From NCBI GenBank assembly GCA_937926755.1, contig CALBBA010000240.1, forward strand, positions 1-6,342: a stretch of DNA of 6,342 nt. Reading direction: 5' to 3'. Under the pieces are notes generated by a model that was given only the letters and a program-made list of their open reading frames with translations, did not search any database and was not told the DNA's origin. The position numbers were made by a program, and so were the translations under genes. This DNA comes from an uncultured Collinsella sp. Its GTDB lineage: Bacteria; Actinomycetota; Coriobacteriia; Coriobacteriales; Coriobacteriaceae. Of the stretch, positions 1-4,584 are shown one piece after another (within the stretch, counting starts at the first letter, position 1; each line of letters opens with the position of its first letter).

Positions 1-94
1 GAATGTGGCGGGGGGCGGGGGGGCGGCGCTTTTTGTGGTTGGGGGGGGCCGCCGGGGGATTCGGGCCGTCGACACCCGCGTCACCAATTGCGTC
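1..94. repeat. Left copy of a ~94-bp flanking direct repeat
   Basis: Bases 1-94 align with 3176-3268 almost end to end. The outer part is diverged, with indels and G-rich changes. The inner 36 bp (59-94 against 3233-3268) differ at only three positions (74, 76, 89). The right copy lies just downstream of a tRNA 3'-end fragment, so a tRNA gene may sit just left of this window; that is inference. The terminator hairpin of the right copy is degraded here, leaving CGGCGC followed by TTTTT at 30-34. Confidence 0.75.
65..89. repeat. 25-bp perfect direct repeat, left copy
   Basis: These 25 bases recur exactly at 3108-3132, about 3.04 kb away, on the far side of the restriction-modification genes. 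A third copy at 3239-3262 matches 22 of 24 positions. An attachment-site core or a recombination junction is the natural reading, but no integrase gene is present to confirm it. Confidence 0.85.
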
Positions 95-122
95 TAGAGC
101 CCTCCGGTAGAGTGTCCAGGCC

Positions 123-152
123 CTAAAGCCCAGTTGATGCTACGGGGTTTAG
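123..152. other. Imperfect inverted repeat in the left non-coding strip
   Basis: The arms are 123-131 (CTAAAGCCC) and 144-152 (GGGGTTTAG). They pair at eight of nine positions around a 12-nt loop. No T-tract follows, so it is not a classical terminator. Between 95 and 207 I see no gene or other recognisable feature. The hairpin's role is unknown. Confidence 0.35.
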
Positions 153-207
153 AGGCGGACTGAAGCAAGGGGAAGACATGTCCGCTCGGGGTGATAGACT
201 AACGCTG

Positions 208-216
208 TGGTAAATA
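208..216 (+). promoter_or_regulatory. Probable extended -10 promoter of the methyltransferase-endonuclease operon
   Basis: TGG followed by TAAATA (211-216) fits an extended -10 element. No good -35 hexamer lies at the usual distance. Transcription would start near 222-224, inside the palindromic operator at 218-232 and about 33 bases before the methyltransferase ATG. The call rests on motif fit and position only. Confidence 0.4.
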
Positions 217-217
217 C

Positions 218-232
218 AGGACAGTTTGACCG
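218..232. promoter_or_regulatory. Putative autorepression operator for the methyltransferase HTH
   Basis: GGACAGTTTGACC (219-231) is an imperfect palindrome of form GGWCA-N3-TGWCC. From memory, the operator bound by the N-terminal HTH of the related methyltransferase M.SsoII is GGACAAATTGTCC; the two share spacing and most bases. It overlaps the predicted transcription start and ends 24 bases before the ATG at 257, where bound protein would block the operon's promoter. The link to this protein is inference. Confidence 0.5.
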
Positions 233-256
233 TTTTTCAACCAAGATAGGCGTCCC

Positions 257-1405
257 ATGCAACTAAATGCAGCTGATATAGCGCAAAAGAGAATTGACCT
301 CGGCCTCACCCAAAAGGAGTTCGCCGCCGCCCTTGGTATGGGCTCGTCTGGCGAACGCACCGTTCGGCGCTGGGAGTCTGGGGATACTAGTCCAACGGCG
401 GCTGAATGCGCCTTTATCGCATCGCTCGATGCGGGGGCTCCATTTGACCAAGGGGAGCGCAGCGACGCGCCTTTTACCTTCTGCGATCTCTTCGCGGGCA
501 TCGGCGGTATACGAATGCCGTTCCAAGAGCTTGGCGGTAGGTGCGTCTTCTCTTGCGAGTGGGATAAGTTCGCCCAGAAAACCTACCGGATGAACTATGG
601 AGAGACCCCGGCGGGCGACATCCGTCAGGTCGCATCAAACGATATACCGGACTTCGATGTCCTGCTCGCAGGCTTTCCTTGTCAGCCATTCTCCCTTGCA
701 GGTGTTTCGAAGAAGCAATCTTTGGGGAGACCCACCGGCTTTGAGGATAAAACGCAGGGAACCCTCTTTTTCGAGGTCGCTCGCATCATACGCGACAAGC
801 GCCCGAAGGCCTTCTTGCTTGAGAACGTTAAGAACCTTACGAGTCACGACGGCGGGAAGACCTTCAAGGTCATACGACAGACGCTTGAGGAGGACCTTGG
901 ATACCATATTTTCTGGAAAGTGCTTGATTCAAAAAACTGGACGTGCCAGCACAGGGAGCGCATCTACATCGTGGGGTTCAGGGAGGAAGTTCCCTTCTCG
1001 TGGGATGACCTTGAGGTGCCGGGACCGGGACATACGCTAGGGGAAATCCTCGAAGAGCAACCAAACGAACGCTACACCATTTCGGATAAGCTATGGGCCT
1101 ATCTGCGCGCCTATCGCGAAAAGCATGAGGCGGCGGGCCACGGCTTTGGATACTCGATGGTCGGCCCAGAGGACACGACAAGGACGCTTTCCGCCCGGTA
1201 CCACAAGGATGGCAGCGAGATTCTGGTCGGGCAGGAAGGAAAAAACCCTCGTAAACTCACTCCCCGCGAATGCGCGCGCCTGCAAGGATTTCCCGATGAG
1301 TTCATCATCCCGGTGTCGGATACTCAGGCATACAGGCAGTTCGGCAACTCCGTGACCGTGCCGGTCGTGCGCTCGGTCGCGAAGTTGATGATGGAGGTGT
1401 TCTAG
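257..1405 (+). CDS. DNA (cytosine-5-)-methyltransferase, Dcm/EcoRII type, with N-terminal HTH
   Basis: Transfers a methyl group from S-adenosylmethionine to C5 of cytosine, protecting host DNA from the partner nuclease encoded next. The 382 residues begin with an XRE-like helix-turn-helix (about 9-45), as in M.SsoII and M.EcoRII, where this segment represses the gene's own promoter. Then come motif I FAGIGG (79-84), motif IV GFPCQPFS with catalytic C142 (139-146), motif VI ENV (189-191), motif VIII QHRERIYIVGF (231-241), and motif X QFGNSVTVPV (361-370). The stretch 295-324 (GHGFGYSMV, then TRTLSARYHKDGSEILV) and PVSDTQAYRQFGNSV closely resemble E. coli Dcm as I recall it, so CCWGG is the predicted target; CCNGG is the alternative. 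ATG 257 follows a modest AGATAGG. Codon use (ATA, AGA, CTT) is less GC-biased than in the sugar operon, suggesting transfer. Confidence 0.96.
   Translation: MQLNAADIAQKRIDLGLTQKEFAAALGMGSSGERTVRRWESGDTSPTAAECAFIASLDAGAPFDQGERSDAPFTFCDLFAGIGGIRMPFQELGGRCVFSCEWDKFAQKTYRMNYGETPAGDIRQVASNDIPDFDVLLAGFPCQPFSLAGVSKKQSLGRPTGFEDKTQGTLFFEVARIIRDKRPKAFLLENVKNLTSHDGGKTFKVIRQTLEEDLGYHIFWKVLDSKNWTCQHRERIYIVGFREEVPFSWDDLEVPGPGHTLGEILEEQPNERYTISDKLWAYLRAYREKHEAAGHGFGYSMVGPEDTTRTLSARYHKDGSEILVGQEGKNPRKLTPRECARLQGFPDEFIIPVSDTQAYRQFGNSVTVPVVRSVAKLMMEVF
1393..1397 (+). promoter_or_regulatory. Ribosome binding site of the endonuclease gene, inside the methyltransferase gene
   Basis: GGAGG lies in the last codons of the methyltransferase gene, nine bases before the endonuclease ATG at 1407. 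Only one base separates that ATG from the upstream stop codon (TAG, 1403-1405). This layout favours translational coupling, with nuclease synthesis following methylase synthesis. Confidence 0.75.
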
Positions 1406-1406
1406 G

Positions 1407-2621
1407 ATGGACTATGGAGTACTTGGCGCGTATTTTGACGGTGCTGTCGCGAAAACCCTCGCGGGCGTTGACATCATGGGGGCCAATAAAAGCCACCAGC
1501 ACGAATTCAACGGCGTGGGGCCTTTGCGCGCGCTTTTCGGAGACGATGACATAAAGGGGATGCGAACTACCTTCGCATATCTCGATGATGGTGCAGACCC
1601 TATATTCGACCATGGTTATACCACTTGGTACGACGCCCGCAGGAAGCATCCAACTAGAACTGAGTATAGGCTCTACTACAACGATAATGCTGCCATGGGC
1701 ATGGCCCGTCCGGGCGACCTCATGGTTTTGGCCCTACACGAAGCCAAGGAGGTCGTAATCCTATTTGCCCGAGCGGGGAGTACGGCGGAATCTCAAGTTC
1801 GCTGGCTCTTCGCGCTCGACGGGGTTGGCGAGAAGGGTTTTACGCCCTCTGCTCGGGAGGATACGCGCATCACGTCGATCGCCGCAAGGATTTTGGAGTC
1901 CATCGGCATCGAAGTTAGCATGCCGATCGCAGCGGAGAACTTCCTCGACGGTATGATCGAGAAATTCGGCGAGTCCTTCCCCAAAGGGGCAGACTTCTCA
2001 TCCTACTCAGCTTCCACCCTTGGAAAGCTCGATTGGACGGGCGACCCGGATGGCTGCTTGGTCGCTTGTTACGAACGCGAAGAGATGCTGTTCCGCGTCT
2101 TCGAGCGGCATCTCTTGGAGCGCGACCTCGCGCCATACCTTGGCTCGGCGCTTGATGTTGATGGCGTGCTGCGCACCACTATGTCGGCCTTCCAGCGCCG
2201 CAAGTCCCGTGCGGGGACGGCGTTCGAGAATCAACTCTCGATGCTATTCGATGCTAGGGGCATACGCTACTCGGCGCAGAAATACACCGAGGGCAAATCA
2301 AAGCCGGATTTCATCTTTCCCTCTATTGACGATTACCACGACCCCAAGTTCCCTGTCGCTCGACTGACGATGCTCGGTGCCAAGACAACCATCAAGGAGC
2401 GTTGGCGTCAGGTGCTTGATGAGGCTGACAGAATCGAGGACAAGCATCTTGTAACACTTGAGCCCGCCGTAAGTGAGGATTACACACGAGCTATGGCTAA
2501 GGACAGGCTCAGCCTCGTTGTGCCCTCATCGCTGTTCGAAACCTACACGCCCGCGCAAAGGGAATGGCTCATGAGCGTCAACGACTTCTGCAGGCTGGTA
2601 GAAGCCCGACAGCACGAGTAG
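1407..2621 (+). CDS. EcoRII-family type IIE restriction endonuclease
   Basis: Cuts unmethylated DNA at the methyltransferase's site, predicted CCWGG. The 404 residues equal EcoRII's length as I recall it. The N-terminal half (about 1-180) fits the EcoRII effector domain, which binds a second site and restrains the catalytic domain. The C-terminal half (about 225-400) carries the PD-(D/E)XK-like nuclease: RRKSRAGTAFENQL (264-277), KPDFIFPS (299-306), Y310, GAKTTIKERWRQ (324-335), DEADRI (338-343). The EcoRII catalytic positions I recall (D299, Y308, K324, R330, E337) map with a constant +2 offset to D301, Y310, K326, R332 and E339, so the enzyme looks intact. It sits one base after the methylase stop and is followed by a terminator. 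Type IIE enzymes act best when two sites are bound; that is family knowledge, not visible here. Confidence 0.95.
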   Translation: MDYGVLGAYFDGAVAKTLAGVDIMGANKSHQHEFNGVGPLRALFGDDDIKGMRTTFAYLDDGADPIFDHGYTTWYDARRKHPTRTEYRLYYNDNAAMGMARPGDLMVLALHEAKEVVILFARAGSTAESQVRWLFALDGVGEKGFTPSAREDTRITSIAARILESIGIEVSMPIAAENFLDGMIEKFGESFPKGADFSSYSASTLGKLDWTGDPDGCLVACYEREEMLFRVFERHLLERDLAPYLGSALDVDGVLRTTMSAFQRRKSRAGTAFENQLSMLFDARGIRYSAQKYTEGKSKPDFIFPSIDDYHDPKFPVARLTMLGAKTTIKERWRQVLDEADRIEDKHLVTLEPAVSEDYTRAMAKDRLSLVVPSSLFETYTPAQREWLMSVNDFCRLVEARQHE

Positions 2622-2648
2622 AACCACGAGACGTTTTTTAGAAATGAG

Positions 2649-2683
2649 GCCGGAGACCAGTTGAGTCTCCGGTCTTCTTTTTT
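2649..2683 (+). terminator. Rho-independent terminator of the restriction-modification operon
   Basis: The arms GCCGGAGAC (2649-2657) and GTCTCCGGT (2665-2673) form nine pairs including one G-T. The loop is seven bases, and a T-rich tail with six Ts at 2678-2683 follows. It begins 27 bases after the endonuclease stop. The structure ends about 17 bases from where the ATPase remnant loses recognisable sequence, so the cassette boundary lies close by. Confidence 0.9.
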
Positions 2684-2699
2684 CACTCGCAACAGATTC

Positions 2700-2858
2700 G
2701 TCGATCACGAGGTGGGATTTGTATTTGGACTGCGCAAACTCTTGGGCAAGGGTGCTTTTTCCAACGCGGCGGGCCCCCTCGAGCATGATGGCTCGGGATC
2801 CATTGCTCGCTTTCCAATCGAGGAGTTTATTGTAGGCCGTACGTCTGAATACTGACAT
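2700..2858 (-). pseudogene. N-terminal remnant of an AAA ATPase (DUF4143-type)
   Basis: Reading leftward from ATG 2858, about 53 residues resemble the start of the ATP-binding proteins that end in a DUF4143 domain: MSVFRRTAYNKLLDWK, then IMLEGARRVGKSTLAQEF with Walker A GARRVGKST (28-36), then YKSHLVID. After codon 53 (base 2700) the family pattern stops. The frame runs on across the restriction operon's terminator without recognisable sequence. Full-length members have roughly 400 residues, so Walker B, the sensor region and the C-terminal domain are gone. The open frame can be extended upstream to TTG 2915, but that would translate the 34-bp-period repeats, so I use 2858. It is probably the relic of a gene truncated when the cassette arrived; family naming is from memory of similar sequences. 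Confidence 0.75.
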
Positions 2859-2881
2859 GATTGCCCAATCTAGCTGCTGTA

Positions 2882-2966
2882 TACACGAAATGGGAAGTGT
2901 GGTTACCTGATTCAATACACGAAATGGGAAGTATATACAGGCCCTTTTCTACACGAAATGGGAAGT
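2882..2966. repeat. Three 17-bp direct repeats at exact 34-bp period
   Basis: TACACGAAATGGGAAGT occurs without mismatch at 2882-2898, 2916-2932 and 2950-2966. The two spacers are 17 bp each and unrelated to one another. The array begins 24 bp upstream of the ATPase remnant's start, in its promoter position. The unit has no internal dyad symmetry. An iteron-like multi-site protein binding array is the likeliest meaning. It is too short in repeat and spacer for a CRISPR. Confidence 0.9.
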
Positions 2967-3107
2967 GCGGGTACCGCTGGAGCTTGTTGGGATAGATGGA
3001 GCGCATGTGTTGCGTCGCTCAGGTATGCTCATATGTGCCTAGAGTTTCACATGCCGAGAAAGGTTGATGGCTGCCATATCCACATACCAAAACACGGAGC
3101 GCTCAGC

Positions 3108-3132
3108 GCCGTCGACACCCGCGTCACCAATT
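3108..3132. repeat. 25-bp perfect direct repeat, right copy
   Basis: Identical to 65-89. It is followed directly by a G/C block (3134-3143, CCCCGCGGGG) and then by the tRNA 3'-end fragment at 3151. Together with the left copy it brackets the restriction-modification genes and the ATPase remnant. From about 2970 to 3107 I see no gene or recognisable feature. Confidence 0.85.
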
Positions 3133-3150
3133 TCCCCGCGGGGGGGAGTT

Positions 3151-3173
3151 TTCGAATCCGCCCGGGGGCACCA
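3151..3173 (+). pseudogene. tRNA 3'-end fragment (T-loop to CCA)
   Basis: The fragment reads TTCGAAT as T-loop, CCGCC as the 3' T-stem, CGGGGGC as the 3' acceptor strand, then A and CCA. The matching 5' T-stem (GGCGG expected) is absent: the bases before it are GAGTT, and only 18 bases separate it from the repeat at 3108-3132. It is therefore a tRNA tail, not a gene. A duplicated tRNA 3' end next to a terminator is what tRNA-targeting integrases leave at an element's edge. The tRNA's identity cannot be read, because the anticodon is missing. Confidence 0.7.
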
Positions 3174-3175
3174 GG

Positions 3176-3268
3176 GAATATGACGGCGTCGCGTGAGCGG
3201 CGCCGTTTTTGGTTAGTGGGGGCCGACGGCAGATTCGGGCCGTCGACGCTCGCGTCACCAATCGCGTC
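3176..3268. repeat. Right copy of the ~94-bp flanking direct repeat
   Basis: It contains the terminator at 3183-3210 and the third, two-mismatch copy of the 25-bp motif (3239-3262). It aligns with 1-94. The better-preserved hairpin and less extreme G content suggest that this copy is closer to the ancestral form. Confidence 0.75.
3183..3210 (+). terminator. Rho-independent terminator behind the tRNA fragment
   Basis: The arms ACGGCGTCGC (3183-3192) and GCGGCGCCGT (3197-3206) pair over ten positions with one G-T, around loop GTGA. The T-run 3206-3210 follows. Lying ten bases after the CCA end, it looks like the original terminator of the tRNA transcript. Confidence 0.85.
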
Positions 3269-3453
3269 ATTCGAATCGGCGCTGGGAATTCAGTGCTTTT
3301 CCTCATGCAAGTATCTTCCATCTTGCGTCGCCGTCAGCCGTGAGCGGTCGATTTTTACCGATAAACGGCAAATTAATTCAGAAAAAATCAGGTAATTTCA
3401 AGAATGGTCAAACTTGATTAACAGCAAAACCACAAGGTAGATGGCTTTATACG

Positions 3454-3497
3454 GTGAAAAACTCTGACACAATGAGAAAAAGAGTGAAAAATACTGA
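3454..3497. promoter_or_regulatory. Tandem 14-bp direct repeats in the sugar operon's control region
   Basis: GTGAAAAACTCTGA (3454-3467) and GTGAAAAATACTGA (3484-3497) match at 12 of 14 positions, with starts 30 bp apart, close to three helical turns. A further TGAAAA lies at 3499-3504. They stand in the AT-rich block (about 3350-3510) ahead of the isomerase operon, which contrasts with the GC-rich coding around it. A regulator operator is likely, and the DeoR-type protein encoded at 6186 is the obvious candidate; both are inference. Confidence 0.45.
3464..3492 (+). promoter_or_regulatory. Possible promoter of the isomerase-PTS operon
   Basis: CTGACA (3464-3469, five of six matches to TTGACA) is separated by 17 bases from AAAAAT (3487-3492, four of six to TATAAT). 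It overlaps the tandem direct repeats, so a protein bound there would affect it. TTGATT at 3414-3419 is an alternative -35 with a weaker partner. The evidence is motif fit only. Confidence 0.3.
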
Positions 3498-3642
3498 TTG
3501 AAAATGAACTTATGTGGCAGTAATCTACATGTCACAGGGTAAGCCCCGGCGCGCAGGCGGCGGCCCTTATCGAATTACGGATATAGATCAGGTGCTCGAA
3601 CGGGCAGAAACGATCAAGGACGAAGGTAAAGGACGTAGAAGC

Positions 3643-4581
3643 ATGAAGCTTGCAACTCGTATCAACTCCTATTTTCGCGATGGCGACAAGAATCTTGATC
3701 GCGTGTTCGCGGAGTTCCAGAGCGTGGGCCTCACGCACGTCGACCTCAACTACCCCGAGCACTGCACAGGTGTCATGGCTGAGGACATGGCCGCCAAGCT
3801 CGCAGCTCACGACCTGCAGCTGAACGGCTGCGCGCTGCGCTTCCGCAACGCCTTCCTCAACGGTGACCTGGGCAATGCCGATGATGCCCTTGCCGCGGAA
3901 GCCCTTGAGCTCTGCTACGAGGCGTGCGACTACTGCCGCACTGCCGGTGGCAACACGGTGACCATCTGGCTCGGCCACGACGGCTTTGACTACAGCTTCC
4001 AGATCGCCTACGCTCGCGTCTTCGACCAGCTCGTAGCCGCATTCCAGAAGGTTTGCGACTACGCGCCCGACCTCAAGATCTCGATTGAGTACAAACCCTA
4101 CGAGGAGCGCGCGTACGCGTTCATCGACTCCATGGGTATGACCGGCATGATTCTCAACGCTGCAGACCGCCCGAACCTGGGCGTCACGCTGGATTACTGC
4201 CACATGCTCATGAAGCACGAGAACCCTGCCATGGCCGCCGACCTGTTCGGCCGCGAGGGCAAGCTCTACGGCATTCACCTAAACGACGGCAACGGTCGCT
4301 TCGACGATGGCCTTATGATTGGTACGTCCACGCCGGTGAAGACCCTCGAGTTCCTCTACTACGTGAAGAAGCACGGTTACGACAGCGCAATCTACTTCGA
4401 CACGTTCCCGGTCATCGAGCCCGCTGCCGGCGAGGCTGCACAGAACGACCAGATGATCCATCTGCTCAACGACGCCATCGAGGCCGTAAGCATGGAGAAG
4501 ATCCAATCCGTTATCGATGCAAACGACGCGATTAAGGCAGCCGAGCTTGTCCGCGAGCTCTTCTGCGCAATGGGGAGGTAA
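3643..4581 (+). CDS. Sugar (phosphate) isomerase/epimerase, xylose-isomerase-like TIM barrel
   Basis: Predicted cytoplasmic metal-dependent enzyme interconverting a sugar or sugar phosphate. Translated from ATG 3643 it has 312 residues. Candidate metal ligands lie at the ends of barrel strands: E149 (ISIEYKP), D184 and H187 (VTLDYCHM), H212 and D215 (YGIHLNDG), D253 (YFDTFP). The set E149-D184-H212-D253 fits this superfamily, closest in feel to rhamnose-isomerase-like members. I chose ATG 3643 because AAAGGA lies nine bases upstream and MKLATRINS is a natural start. GTG 3514 or ATG 3529 would add 43 or 38 residues of low-complexity character encoded within the control region. Three bases separate its stop from the PTS permease, so the two are co-transcribed. 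The substrate is unknown. Confidence 0.85.
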   Translation: MKLATRINSYFRDGDKNLDRVFAEFQSVGLTHVDLNYPEHCTGVMAEDMAAKLAAHDLQLNGCALRFRNAFLNGDLGNADDALAAEALELCYEACDYCRTAGGNTVTIWLGHDGFDYSFQIAYARVFDQLVAAFQKVCDYAPDLKISIEYKPYEERAYAFIDSMGMTGMILNAADRPNLGVTLDYCHMLMKHENPAMAADLFGREGKLYGIHLNDGNGRFDDGLMIGTSTPVKTLEFLYYVKKHGYDSAIYFDTFPVIEPAAGEAAQNDQMIHLLNDAIEAVSMEKIQSVIDANDAIKAAELVRELFCAMGR

Positions 4582-4584
4582 CCA

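Noticed and set aside
2859..2915. N-terminal extension of the ATPase remnant to TTG 2915
   Set aside because: It would translate the 17-bp repeats; the family-like sequence begins at the ATG at 2858.
2882..2966. CRISPR array
   Set aside because: Repeats of 17 bp with 17-bp spacers are shorter than CRISPR units, only three copies exist, and no cas gene is present.
3151..3173. Complete tRNA gene
   Set aside because: Only the T-loop to CCA part is present; the 5' T-stem, anticodon arm and D-arm are missing.
2958..3395. Plus-strand open frame of 145 codons
   Set aside because: It runs across the repeat, tRNA fragment and terminator, has no family resemblance and no convincing ribosome site.
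3532..4278. Minus-strand open frame of 248 codons
   Set aside because: It lies antisense to the isomerase gene, is rich in V/A/E as expected from mirrored GC-rich codons, and shows no domain.
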